64,000 bases of DNA from assembly GCA_010094025.1 (NCBI GenBank), contig ML991783.1:186001-250000 (forward strand), in the 5' to 3' direction. A program made the position numbers and the translations under genes. The stretch comes from Viridothelium virens. Lineage: Eukaryota > Ascomycota > Dothideomycetes > Trypetheliales > Trypetheliaceae. The notes under the pieces were generated by a model that ran no database searches, was not told the DNA's origin, and saw only the letters and a program-made list of their open reading frames with translations. Positions 1-14,024 of the stretch are shown one piece after another (position 1 is the first letter of the stretch; each line of letters begins with the position of its first letter).

Positions 1-47
1 AAGTACCTCCACTCTTTCTACCTCGTCATAAACCCTCGCTGGAGCGT

Positions 48-2426
48 ATGCAAGCGAACAAGATTCGTGAAAGAGCAGTCACCCCAATAGACAGCGGTTA
101 TGCTTCGACCAACTTTGCCGAGCTCCCAGGTTCTGAAGTTCCAACGACGTTCCAACAAAGAAAGATGTTGCAGAGTACCGAAACCGCTGTCCTCGATGAA
201 CAGCCTTTGACGCTCGCGGGCAAAATAACATACAAAAGCAATTTGTCGGGAAAATTGTCAGCTAGGTCATCGGTGACCAGCATACGTCGACAGGGATCGC
301 AGGATGCATTAAGAGGGACTTCCCCTTCGCAATCGTCTACACGTTCGTTACGCACCTCCAAGTCCATACCAGAAAAGCTCTCGAGTCGCTATGAACACCG
401 AAATTTTTCAGCGCCAACCCCGAACCGGCCGAATCGAGTCAACACCTCTCGAGAAATGCGACGCCCATCTCCGCCTCGAAGACATCCGTTACATTCAGAA
501 CAATATGCGGCGGAGGTTCGGCCGAGCTTCTACTCCAACCTTACCAATGGCTCTAGCATTAACGATACAACTGCAACTGACCGCAGTAGCGTGATGACGG
601 GGCAAAGCTCGCAAAGTGATTTGCCAGTAATTGTTGCAAGTCGACCACCAACAGCGTATGGAGAAGAGTTGAGTGTGGAGGACGCGATTGCAATGTACAT
701 TGAGGGCTTTGAGACGGACAAAGAAGTTGAAAAACAAGTACTGGAGGAGGACCGAGATCTCATTATACCGGGAACAATGGAAGCTCCACCTGCACTACAA
801 GTTCCAAAGAAGCCTCCAGCGCCGAGTCGTGTCCACCGTCGAAGCCTCTCCACTGGTGTACTCGAGCGCAGTCTCCAGATGCCCCAGAGACCATCGACAG
901 CCAAAAACCTTTCCCCCCCTCCTCCCGGGCCCATTGTCCGCTCGTCTACCGAAATCGTCTCCACCGAAATCCCGCCTCCCATCGAAGCACTTCGTTCCGC
1001 CGCTTTCCCCTCCATTCCCAAACCTTCCTCACGAGATCGCTATGGCTTCAAGAAGTCAACACAATATGTCACCGAGTCCGAATATGATGCATGGAATGCT
1101 ACGTACAATGTCTACCTAGATCGTCGTAAAAAGAAATGGATAGAGTTCATGGGTCGCGAAGGTTTACTCGTCAACCGCCGTCTGGATAAGGAAATACCTG
1201 TTAGATTCCCTGCACGAAGCGATAAGACTAAAAGATACATCAGGAAAGGCGTTCCCCCTGAATGGCGCGGTGCAGCTTGGTTCTGGTACGCTGGAGGTCC
1301 CGAACGATTACGAAAGCACTCGGACCTCTATCCCGATCTCGTACGCCGCATTGAAGCCGGCAAGCTCAGTGAAAGCGATGGAGAACATATCGAGCGTGAC
1401 CTCTTTCGCACCTTCCCCGACAACATCCGCTTCAAACCCGACAGCAGCCCCAACCCTCCTCCCATCCCCTCCGCTCACGACATGCAACAACAAAGCATCG
1501 ACGCCTCAGCCCACGACTCTGTCCTCTCCAACACCAACCCCAATGCAAACCTCAACATCGAAACCCCACTCATCCGCTCCCTCCGACGCGTCCTCCAAGC
1601 CTTCGCCATCCACTGCCCCCACATCGGCTACTGCCAGTCGCTCAACTTCCTCGCCGCCCTCCTCCTACTCCTGCTCAACGGCGACGAAGAAAAATCCTTC
1701 CACCTGCTCTGCATCATGACCTCAATCCACCTACCCGGCACGCACGGCACCTCGCTCGAGGGCGCAAACGTCGACATCGCGGTGCTGATGTCGCTGCTCA
1801 AGGAGACGCTGCCTCGAGTGTGGACCGCGGTGAACGACGTGCGAACAGGGGACCCGCAGACGGCGACGCGGCTGCCGACGGTGTCGCTGGCGACGACGAG
1901 CTGGTTCATGAGCGTGTTTGTCGGGACGCTGCCGATCGAGACGGTGCTGCGGGTGTGGGATGTGCTCTTCTACGAGGGCAGCAAGACGCTGTTTCGGGTG
2001 GCGTTGGCGATCTTCAAGATGGCGGAGACGAGGGTGGCCCAGGTGAGGGATCCGATGGAGGTGTTTCAGTTGGTGCAGACGCTGCCGAGGGCGATGCTGG
2101 ATGCGAATCGCGTCATAGAGATGGCGTTGGGGATAACTATCGGCGGAGGAGGAGCTGGAGCTAATGGTCCAGGGATGGGAATGGGAATGGGAAAGAAGGG
2201 ATTTTGTAGTGTCAGTCAGGGGGTGGTGGAAGAGAGGAGAAGGGAAAGAAGGGAGGGCATGAAAAAGGGTGTGCAGGAGAGGCTGAAGAATGCCGAAGAG
2301 GAGCAGGGGGAGGGGGAAAGGGGTAGGGATGTCAGGGAGAAAGGAAGGACTGGGAGTGGGTTCAAGAGGGCGGTGAGTCGGGTGAGGTACAGGCGCCCGA
2401 AAAAGGAGAAAGAGATTAAGGCGTAA
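48..2426 (+). CDS. TBC-domain Rab GTPase-activating protein (possibly 5'-partial)
   Basis: Predicted to stimulate GTP hydrolysis by a Rab GTPase in membrane traffic. The 792-residue frame has a low-complexity Ser/Pro-rich N-terminal half (about 1-330) and a TBC domain from about residue 400 to 690. The domain opens with KGVPPEWRGAAW. Both catalytic fingers are visible: the arginine finger in IERDLFR (Arg454) and the glutamine finger in GYCQ (Gln530). A polar loop of about 50 residues separates them. The C-terminal tail, about 100 residues, is Gly/Arg/Glu/Lys-rich and probably disordered. The frame stays open from base 48 back to the window edge without a stop, so the true start may lie outside the window. 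No intron is needed inside. The family is certain; which Rab it acts on cannot be told. Confidence 0.9.
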   Translation: MQANKIRERAVTPIDSGYASTNFAELPGSEVPTTFQQRKMLQSTETAVLDEQPLTLAGKITYKSNLSGKLSARSSVTSIRRQGSQDALRGTSPSQSSTRSLRTSKSIPEKLSSRYEHRNFSAPTPNRPNRVNTSREMRRPSPPRRHPLHSEQYAAEVRPSFYSNLTNGSSINDTTATDRSSVMTGQSSQSDLPVIVASRPPTAYGEELSVEDAIAMYIEGFETDKEVEKQVLEEDRDLIIPGTMEAPPALQVPKKPPAPSRVHRRSLSTGVLERSLQMPQRPSTAKNLSPPPPGPIVRSSTEIVSTEIPPPIEALRSAAFPSIPKPSSRDRYGFKKSTQYVTESEYDAWNATYNVYLDRRKKKWIEFMGREGLLVNRRLDKEIPVRFPARSDKTKRYIRKGVPPEWRGAAWFWYAGGPERLRKHSDLYPDLVRRIEAGKLSESDGEHIERDLFRTFPDNIRFKPDSSPNPPPIPSAHDMQQQSIDASAHDSVLSNTNPNANLNIETPLIRSLRRVLQAFAIHCPHIGYCQSLNFLAALLLLLLNGDEEKSFHLLCIMTSIHLPGTHGTSLEGANVDIAVLMSLLKETLPRVWTAVNDVRTGDPQTATRLPTVSLATTSWFMSVFVGTLPIETVLRVWDVLFYEGSKTLFRVALAIFKMAETRVAQVRDPMEVFQLVQTLPRAMLDANRVIEMALGITIGGGGAGANGPGMGMGMGKKGFCSVSQGVVEERRRERREGMKKGVQERLKNAEEEQGEGERGRDVREKGRTGSGFKRAVSRVRYRRPKKEKEIKA

Positions 2427-3396
2427 TTGCGTCGCAAGAGATGAGAATCTTCGTCTTCTGTGGGCCGATATTGCATCGTCTGGCGTCGCCGGGCATACAA
2501 AAGCTCTCGGGTACGGTGTCCTGCAAACGACGAGTAACGAACTTTCTAGCATAAGCGATTAGGTGCATTGTTGGATACATCTGGGGTCTGGCACTGACCA
2601 CATATAGGGATTCAAGGTTCGCTTCTATGTACTTGCGTATCACTTTAACTGTTGCATCTTCATGCTCCTTGAGCTATTGTCTAACAATCTGAAATAGAAA
2701 TTTCAACAAAGCAGCGCTTCTCCAACTGACTCGTTCCGCTTAAAGGTACCGAGCAAAGTCGGTAAGAAGAGTTGACACTAGGACTCTTCTCACCGACCTG
2801 ATCATGAATGTATAGAGTAGCCCTGTCGGTTCTTGCGCACTCGTACGAAGAATTTCCCATTGGTGGCTTGTCCAGCGTCTGGTCGACCAACTTCAATTCG
2901 CTCCCAACTCAGTTAATTATACAAAATGACTCAGAGCTTTCAGAGATATCTCTCATGTCTCATGGCTCCTGCATTCAATCCACGGTCGTTCACGCTGTGC
3001 ATTTACTTACGACCAAGCCTTAACCGCAAGAACCAAAGGGACCGATTATCAGACTTTCGCCAACTAAATATCGAACTTCTCCTTTAGGCTGCGCATGCTA
3101 TCCATGTGATGGCGTGCTGTTTCCAAAGGTATGTCTCTAGAATGGCGACAAGGAGTGGAGAATGAAGACCGAGGGCCATGGACTTATGCTAGATCGTAGA
3201 CTTGAAGATGTACCAAGGAGCTACAAGCGGCGATAGGTGAGTATCGAACTTCCGACGTAAGACATGGAGCTCTATAGTACGCAATAAAGCTTCAAGAAAC
3301 GGCTTGAACTGCATAGGGACGTGACCAAAACCCAGATCACTCTGACAATATCCATGGATCCCAAGCGCATAATACAAAACACCTCCAGGAAATCCA
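2427..3396. other. Intergenic, convergent 3' flanks
   Basis: About 970 bases between the ends of the TBC gene and the monooxygenase gene. Only short unsupported frames are present. Nothing recognisable was seen. Confidence 0.5.
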
Positions 3397-6141
<2,745 letters not shown>

Positions 6142-8163
6142 TCACGGAATACTGGAGGATTTCGAAGCATCATCGATTGCCAAGCGGTGGATCAATTGAG
6201 CCTTACTGCCAGCCTGCTTGAGCCCGCGCTCCTTCATTGTCTTCTTCAGATCCTCTATGGTCATCTTTGAATCCAACAGAGCAAGCTGCGCAAGCATCCA
6301 CTTCTTGCTGCATCGTTTGGTTGCCTCGATTCCGCGCTTCCTTAGGAGATCTCTTAGTTCCTCAATAGTCATGTTCCTCCTGGGCGAGATTTTATCGACA
6401 CCAGAAGGAGTTGAAGCAGAAGATGGAGAAGTAGCGGTAGATTTGGCCAACTTGGACATGGAAGGACTGTTTGAGGATGATGCCTCGATGTTATCTCCGT
6501 CGGAAGCAGCAGTCGCAGGAGGTGCAAGGAGGCCATCATCTTCCTTCTCCTCCAATTTGGGCTCAGTGTCAGAAACTTCAAGTTCGTCCTCCTCATCGTC
6601 CTCTGCATCAACTTCAAAGTCGCTAACAAACTTGTCCTTTCCAAGCTGTGGTCTCAGCTGTTTCTCCGATCGGGAATGGTTGCTATTCTCCTCGCGCACC
6701 TGTTGTTGACGCTCCTTGATTTCGCGGGCCTTCTGGAGAGCCTCCAATTTGGCACGAGCCTGAGCCTCTTTCATCTTCCGAAGTTCAAGGTCCTTCTGGG
6801 CTTTCAGCTGAGTAGCCGCTTCTCGGCTCTGACGAGCCTTCGCTGCCTCCTGAGCCTTTCTAGCGGCGGCCTCTTCTTTGCGTATTCTCTGTTCTTGTTT
6901 AGTCCGCTCTGTGTAAAGCCGCGCATCGGCCTTGGCCTGTTCGGCCTCCTTTTTCTTATTCTCACGCTCCTGCATAGACTCTAGATTCTTCTGCTTCTTC
7001 TGCTTCATTTCTTGTTCTTTCTTAGCCTTGCGAGCAGCCATCTGGTCCTGGCGCCGCTGCTCTTTGCGTTCAGCCTCAAGCTTTGCTCGACGTATCTCTT
7101 CTTCTCTTTCACGCTCAAGCTCTTCCTTCTCACGTTTCTTAGTCTCCAGCCGAGCCACACGCTCCGCTGCACGGGCTTCTGGATTTTCATCAAGCTCTGG
7201 TGGAACACGGGCTGTACCATCAAGAAGAGCCTCGTAGCGTTCCTTGCAGGCGCGTGGTGAATATCGAGAAGTTGGACATTCATGGCGGAGAAGGTCTGAT
7301 GTGTACCGCCAGAGCTTGTCTCGCGCCTTCTCAATTTCCTGTTCAATTTGACGTTCAGCGCGATGGTAGGACTTGACGAGGACTTCATCCTGTGAAGAAA
7401 GTCAGAGTTGAGATGTCATGAATGCTTGGAAAACAATGGAGGAAGAAATGGATTGCAGACCTCTCCTTCATGCCAGTCAGTAAGTTCGTCGTCCAAGAGT
7501 TGGTCTTCACGATCCGCAAGGGCTCTACGTAGACGGGCCCACCGGGTGGCTATGGTCTTCTTATCGTAGTTGATGCGACCTTCAGAGATGAGCTGATACG
7601 CAACATCGCGGTCAGAGTAGTTGTGTTGTTTCATTTGCACAATAATCTCATCTTCAGAATCAAGGTCCGCGGTGACCTTCTTGGCTGCAGCAGCACGCCC
7701 ACCCTCGATACGCTGGCGCTTTGGTGCAGTTTTACCGCTTGGAGATGGAGCTCGTTTCGCACGAGAATAAACACCGAATGTCTTAAAGACTCGTGGTTAG
7801 CGTCCAGCAGAAACCGTGGACAAGATATAGAGTCACTGCAACTTTGAGAAGCTCTAGCTTGCTTACCGTCTGAACTGGAGCAGAATCGTCATCGGATTCG
7901 TCATTCACGTTTCCGCCATGCCATTCTTCATTCTCATCATCATAGCTATCCTGTCGACGAGTGCGGACACTAAGTTTTTGAAAAGCTGCTTATTCGTCAG
8001 TGTAGTCCAATAACTGGCATCTCCACCATGGAGGCCAAGAACACAGGCCACGCTTACATCGCTGGACAGCTGGTAGTTTTGGAAGCTCTAGCTGATTGGG
8101 ATCTCCAAAAAAGAGATTTCCCATCCCAAAGGCTTTAGAGCCATCGTGGTCCTCGTTGGCCAT
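6142..8163 (-). CDS. Myb/SANT-like, coiled-coil and SAP-domain nuclear protein
   Basis: Likely a DNA- or chromatin-binding protein; its process is unknown. Four exons: 8163-8058, 7985-7867, 7781-7461 and 7389-6142, with phases that agree throughout, giving 597 residues. After an acidic N-terminus come two helical Myb/SANT-like segments: residues about 120-165, containing NYSDRDVAYQLI and TIATRWARLRRAL, and about 183-245, containing YSPRACKERYEAL. A Glu/Lys/Arg-rich coiled coil of about 170 residues follows, then an acidic Ser-rich linker. At the C-terminus are two SAP-like helix pairs, MTIEELRDLLRKRGIEA and MTIEDLKKTMKERGLK. SAP motifs bind scaffold-attachment DNA, and Myb repeats bind DNA or histone tails. 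The third donor (GTCTGC) is weaker than the others but is supported by frame. Confidence 0.82.
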
Positions 8164-9569
8164 GGTTTTGAAAAACTTGAAAGATTAGGATGAGAGGGTG
8201 TTAGTTGATGACAGGACGGTAAATAGCTTGTGGTCGGAAAAGAGTGTGCGATGTGCACCTTTGAATGCCGAAAGTGCTAGGACTGTGGCAAATACATCAG
8301 CGCCGAGCCTCGAAGATTGCTTGCGAAAGCTGCTTGCAAGGCAGAATGCTCACCGTATGATGGAATTGCTCACGACAATGCAGTAGCTTCATAGACCGAT
8401 GTCCTCCCGGGATTTAATGCCTTCTTAGCGAGGTGTGAAGTGTCGGCGCCTCAGGCTGGGTGGATTGAGCGTGATGGTACAATTAGAGGAAATAGGCAAG
8501 CTAAGGGTCATGCAGGAATGATCAGGACTGTTGAAAAAGTCAAGCAAGGAATCCGGGAAGGTCAAAGCCGGGCAGGTGGTTTGCCAGTGGAGCCCGATGT
8601 CGTCACACGTGAGCAACAGGCGAGGCCCACGCTCATGAGCAGCTTAAGACTGATGGAGACAAAACAGGGTTAGATGTGCGCCTCAATTGGCCAATATTGT
8701 GGGAAAGTAGAGTTGTGCTAATGCAATTTGAAAGGGAGGTTAGGGTGCCAGTTGAAGCCACTCGAATGAAGATCGCCGAGGGAAGCGACTGTGGATGCTG
8801 GAATCGTGGAATGAGGCGGCACGCCTGATATTAAAATCTTTCTTCAGCCTTTAAGCGAAATTGAGCTGGCTTCTGGACAGTCCGACCGGCGTTCGTGCGT
8901 CAACATGGGGCAGATAACACTCTGAAGGCAGAAGATGCGTAGTGGTGGATGGCTTACGCACGTGGGCAAGAGGATAATGGGTTGGCAGTGTTGAGTGTTG
9001 GCAATCGTGTAAATCGATTCGAAAGTGATGCCTTGAGTTCCGCAGAAGGGTTTCAATTGTGGCGACTGAAGAATACGAGCCTCTTCGCAAATTTCTTGAG
9101 GTAAGTTTCACATGTTATTCGGCGACTTGCTGTAGTGAATTCCCGGCAATGACTGAATCACACACATGAAATGGTCTGGCTAACCTATTGCAGGATATAC
9201 GGTGAGAATACTCGATCGCAGCATTGATAGAGTCCATGTGCGGTACGACAGAAAGCATGACCTGCCAAGCCCTGTTATCAGTAAGCCACATTGTCTCAAG
9301 ATCCTGCCATCCAGCTTGATCATTATCACAAGGCCGTGAGGAGGGAATCTTGAAAATTTGACCCTTCAACCCGCTATGGAGAAACCGAGGGAACCCCATT
9401 CATTCTCAAACCGACAAAGCGCAATCTTTCTAATATCTGGATGCATGGGATCTCTGGCATATTATAGCCAACCGTACACTCCCAAGCAAAAATAGAGATC
9501 CCTTTTCCATATAAACAAGCCACTCAAATGAGCCGCGGTCGTTATCCACACTGCTTCGATAATGCTACA
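8164..9569. other. Intergenic between the SAP gene and the bZIP gene
   Basis: About 1.4 kb. The first few hundred bases are the promoter side of the gene starting at 8163. Short frames at 8851-9111 and 9115-9399 (minus strand) lack recognisable motifs. Nothing else seen. Confidence 0.45.
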
Positions 9570-10434
9570 TCAATCGTTCTGAAGAGAAGATCTTTCCTCT
9601 TTCATCTTTGTGCAGTCATTACCTTGCAGCGGCTCCTTCGAGGCAACATTGGATATGCAAGGTTCCGCCTCCCCGTTATTGATGCTCCCGTTATTGATGC
9701 ATTCACAGGATCGATGGTTGCATTTCACGATGCTCCGAAATACGCTTAGCTCGATTGTTTGCCTTTCGATCGTTTGCTTGGCCTCGTGGTGAATTCCTTC
9801 AAGCTTCTGGTAGGAGCGTTGTAGCTCGCGGTATCTCTCTTCAGTGCCATGGACACGTGCTTCAAGGCTTTTGAGATGTTGCTCTCGTCTTTCTCGAAAA
9901 GCACGCTGAGCTGCACGATTTTGATCTCGCCGCCTCTAAAGCGCACGTTTAGTAATTCTGTGGAAAAATTCGGCGAAGATAAAAGATCTCACCGCGCTTG
10001 ATCGTGAATTGTTTTTCTGACTTTCCATCTTCATCTCTTCATGAGTACTCCGAACCGGGCTCGTGTTGAATGAAGAGGAGTAATCATGCATGGGAACAGG
10101 AGATAGGTCAGGTGAGGAAATTACAGTAGGTGAGGCAGAGATAGATGGTAATGGAACATGGCTCGACGGAGGCGGAGGAGGTGACTCGCATGATCCGTAA
10201 ATCGCGTTGCTCTGATCTGTTGATAGAAAATCAAAATCACGCTGGGCTGTCGAAGATGTATATGCGCTAAGTTCGGGTTCGGATAGAATGATGACCTGGG
10301 ACTCGAGGTTCAATACAGCTTCTTCACGGGAGCAATGGAAGAGACCTCTTTACATCAGTCAAGTCCGACCAGGATCGCTTCGAGTGAATATCTGATCCGT
10401 CGTCCCACATCTGATCCAATTGTAGGTTATTCAT
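9570..10434 (-). CDS. bZIP transcription factor (Yap/AP-1-like basic region)
   Basis: A DNA-binding regulator. Three exons: 10434-10354, about 10295-9993 (a start at 10301 is also in frame), and 9935-9570, giving about 249 residues. The second intron (57 bases, 9936-9992) joins ...SSA to the basic region RRRDQNRAAQRAFRERRE. That motif is the fungal AP-1 signature NxxAQRxFR. A heptad-like leucine-zipper segment follows (LKSLEAR...YRELQRSYQKLEGI). N-terminal to the basic region is a Pro/Ser-rich stretch. The C-terminus has a Cys/His cluster (CNHRSCEC) that recalls, but does not match, the redox Cys-rich domains of Yap1. Next to it is a five-residue tandem duplication, SINNG-SINNG. The basic region has no Met upstream in its own exon, so the gene is visible only after splicing. 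Confidence 0.8.
9663..9692. repeat. 15-base in-frame tandem duplication in the bZIP gene
   Basis: About two copies of a 15-base unit (GTTATTGATGCTCCC on the + strand, the second copy incomplete). On the coding strand it encodes a repeated S-I-N-N-G. Confidence 0.6.
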
Positions 10435-12279
10435 GACGCCAAAACGATGCTTTCAGGCTGAGGAGCTGGTTGAGGATAGGAGGGTCCAGAGTAGATGTTG
10501 CGTCAATCCCGAGCGCCTGACAGTTCCCCGCCCCTGTTTATATGGGGGCGTTGCCAGCTGGCGGATTGTTTTCGGTGGCGGAAGCATTAACATAGGCATG
10601 CTGGTCCATTTCTGTAGCTGGTCCTACGGCAAGTGCTTCCGTAAGCCATTTCTGCATGACTTATCCAAAGAATGCCTGTCCAAAAGTCGGGAAGGGTTGC
10701 CCAAAGGTATGCAAGTCAGACGGGCTAAAACCACGAGGGAACAGGTGCATGGTGGGAGGGGATGCCGGTAAGCCAATGAGAGCATCCTGCTGTCTTTAAG
10801 GATGGCGAAGAAACTCCTAGATGGGTAATTCGGAGGGCGCCCTGCTGCAGGGCTGGCTAGCTTCATCGTGCGGTTGGACAGTTGTTGAAAAGCTTTAGAA
10901 CTTCGCAGAGGGTTTCCAAAGAGCGGTATGCAGCTCAATAATTCTGCCCATGAGGCGATACCGAATGCGGTCATTGATAAAACATTCGAACCCCATCCTC
11001 TATTTCATTCCCAAGGAAGCAGACGGAACTGATGCTGATCGAAATCTCATTATCGATCGATCCCAGATGGGCACAGTAGAAAAGCCCATGTGGCAGAGCC
11101 GACTGCAATGGCTGCACTTGAGACCTTTGTCAAAGGACACCCAAGTTACAAGTCACCCTCTAAGATATCCTGCAAGCAAAATTTCTTGACTGCAGCTTCA
11201 GCAGGGGCAGCCATGGACTGTGGGCATCTGCAAGTGCGACTATCCGCTCTCTCGGCAGTCACGCCAGTTCCCTTCCAATAACGAGGCGAAATTTGGGTCT
11301 AGAGTAACAGTGTAACTCCGCGGCGCAGCGGGGTATGAATCCTGGCGGTCGGTCGCCATCCCAGCTCTGCATCGCCCACCCAGAGCAACATCCGTAGTTT
11401 AGTCAGATCTCATCTACTCATATGCAGATTGAGTCTGTTCATAGCCTTCTTGATATCGAACTAGACTTTGCGTCCTACGCTCCGGTTGATAAGAGCTTTT
11501 GGGCTGAGGCTACGCCGACTGACACGAGCCTACTCCGTCAAGTTGTGGCGTCAGGCACGTTGGCATAAGTATAAGTTGGAAGGCGCATATCGTCTTTTGG
11601 CTGGCTCACTAGCGATGAGTGGCCCGAGGGCTGAGTGCTATCATTGTGTTGGCCGAGCGAGCGCCGGGAAAGTTCCAAGGTGGTAGCGTGCGGAAAAGGC
11701 TACCACTCTCAACCGTCATCCACACCCACTCACGCGGCGCACGTCAAGGAAGGGAGGGCACAGGGAGAGGATTTTCAGCTACGCTGGACAGCCCAGCAAC
11801 TACGGAGTACAGAGGCACGAGTAGGGTGGTTGGGCCCAGAGTCAGCATAGATTCCCTTGACTAAGGTAGTGAAAGGGATGGGAGAGGGCGACCCAGTTTT
11901 CCAATGGATGAGTGGCAGAGCACAACGAGTACCTACCTAGGTACGCACCGAGTAGAGGAGAGGGAGGGACAGATAAACAAGCGCAGCAGCAGCCAAGATG
12001 CTATTAATTGGGATGCAGGCATTCGTGGAAGAGCCATATCTTATCAAGCTTGATGCCACTTTAGGTATGGTCCGCTTAGCGCCCGCGCCACACCTCTACC
12101 TCTACGGAGTACCTCTACGCAAGTCGGAATTGCGTCATCGCCGCCACCGCCGCGCTGGCCGTGCAAACGCTTCGGGCGTCACTCCATACGCGACATTTGT
12201 TTCTTCTTTGCCCGACGCTGCCAGTCTCTTCCGGCTGTAACTATCATCTCCATGCTATATCTTACATATCCGAGACACT
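10435..12279. other. Gene-poor interval with recurrent short palindromic motifs
   Basis: About 1.85 kb upstream of both flanking genes, so it should hold two promoters. Frames of 60-116 codons occur on both strands, but none has family features. It contains TACGGAGTAC at 11801-11810 and 12103-12112, and the palindrome TACCTAGGTA at 11934-11943. Confidence 0.45.
11934..11943. repeat. Palindrome TACCTAGGTA
   Basis: Second exact copy of the decamer, in the promoter region of the gene starting at 12280. Confidence 0.6.
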
Positions 12280-14024
12280 ATGCTCAAATACTTTTCCCCT
12301 AACCGTACCAAGAAAGCTTCGGATACGGAAGATCAAAAGAGAGGGGGACTTGTGCAAGAGCAAACTAGGGACCCGGAGACCAAAGACTCACAGTCTGTAT
12401 TGCCTAGCACTGCTAGAGATGTTGAAGAAAGCCATTCCGATGGCGCAGAAAATAAGGGCGTAACCGACGCCGAGCCATCGACATCGAGGCAGTCAGAATC
12501 TCAACATCCAGTTTTGAATGACGAAGATGAAAAGTTTCTAGAACAGATCACCTCGGAAGATGAGGCAGCGCTGCCAACAGTCCAACCCACCATTGTTCTG
12601 GATGATGGACGGAAGCTTGAAGGCGAGGAAGCACTCGAGGCATTGAGAGAAAGGGCCGAAGCCCAAAGATTAAAAGATGGAGCAGGAGATACAATTGCGG
12701 ATAAGCAGAAATCTTCCAAGCGTCCTAAACCTGCAGCCTTTCCGTCTCAGGCAGAGGCGGAGGCAGCGACAATGGCAGGGACACTACCTGGTCCTGCATC
12801 TACAGTGAATGAAGACGATTCGGCAAATGAAAAGAAGAAGACCACCAACTATTGGGCCTACGTGCCTACCATGCCGAACATGCAGCTTCCCAGCGTGTCC
12901 AGCAGCTCTTTGTTCCAGGATCGCAGTCGCGAACGAATGGCAGACTCCCTCCAATCGGCCGCCAACGCCTTCAAAGCTGGCGAAGGCGTTCCCCTGAACC
13001 CTGACGGGACTGTGAATCAAGAGGAGGCGACAAAGCAACAAGCACATGACTTATCAAATGTGCTATCCAAGCTCAATCTCTCTGCAATCAACAATCGTGT
13101 CTTCAGCCTTTCCTCCGAGTCACAAGATCTACTTGAGAAATTCAATGTCGTCCTTCGCGACTTGGTAAACGGTGGACCAACTGCCTACCACGATCTGGAA
13201 AAGCTCCTCGACGAGCGAAGCAAGCAACTGAGCACAATGTGGAGCCAGCTTCCACCTTTTGTCCAGACCCTAGTGAAGAGCCTCCCGGCCAAGATGGGCA
13301 GCAGTTTTGGGCCCGAGCTCTTTGCTGCTGCGGCGGAGAAACCCGATGCGAAGATGAGCGCGAGTTCCACTTCTGCAGCCAGTGCCTCAGAGGTCAAGAT
13401 TCCGGATGCCAAAAAGAAAACAAAGAAAAACAGAATGCCTAGTATGAAGAGCCTGGTCACGGAAAAGGGTGCGGTGGTACAGATGCTGAGGAGTATTCTC
13501 AATTTCTTGCAAGCAAGATTTCCAGCATTCGTGAGCGGGACTAATGTCTTGATGAGTTTGGCTGTGTTCGGTACGTCCCTTTCCCCTTCCCTTCTCATGC
13601 TCTCCACCATCTCACCAGACCCACTAATCCACTCCGCGCAGTCCTCCTCTTCGTCTTCTGGTATTGTCACAAACGTGGCCGCGAGACCCGTCTTGCCTCG
13701 TCTTCCCTCGAGAACTCTACCGCGACTCTCGATCCCGATACCGAGAAAGCTCCTTCTTCGCCTTCCTCCGATACCGCCCTCGATCCTGAAGGTGATAATC
13801 CTGCAAGTGAGGAAATAGAAGGAGAAGCAGAAGATTCGACAGCAGAAGCACTGCTTGATGCTGCAGTCTCGGAAGCCAAACAAGAGGTGCCGGTGGGCCC
13901 CGAAAAAGAGCAGGGAACGGACTTGCAAACGGTACTTGAGCAGTGTGATCCGAGGGACATTGGATTACCGGAAAGTCCAGGGGAGACAAGAGTGAACGTG
14001 GAACAGACCAAGGAGGATAAGTGA
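12280..14024 (+). CDS. Fungal single-pass membrane protein, function unknown
   Basis: Two exons, 12280-13570 and 13642-14024, with a 71-base intron (GTACGT...GCAG), give 557 residues. The long N-terminal part is acidic and low-complexity. A middle part (about residues 190-360) has conserved-looking helical segments: YWAYVPTMPNMQLPS, NVLSKLNLSAINNRVFSL and LEKLLDERSKQLSTMWSQLPPFVQTLVKSLP. A basic KKKTKKNR patch precedes one hydrophobic stretch near residues 415-440. The intron interrupts that stretch, which continues into VLLFVFWYCHKRGRE. The C-terminal tail is acidic, about 115 residues. The layout suggests one membrane span with both flanks soluble. I recognise it as a conserved type of fungal hypothetical protein but can assign no biochemical role. 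Confidence 0.8.

Noticed and set aside
1731-2552. Long minus-strand frame of 273 codons under the TBC gene
   Set aside because: It is antisense to well-supported TBC coding sequence and its His/Arg/Pro-rich product is typical of a shadow frame in GC-rich codons.
13185-13928. 247-codon minus-strand frame
   Set aside because: Antisense to the single-pass membrane protein; no family features.
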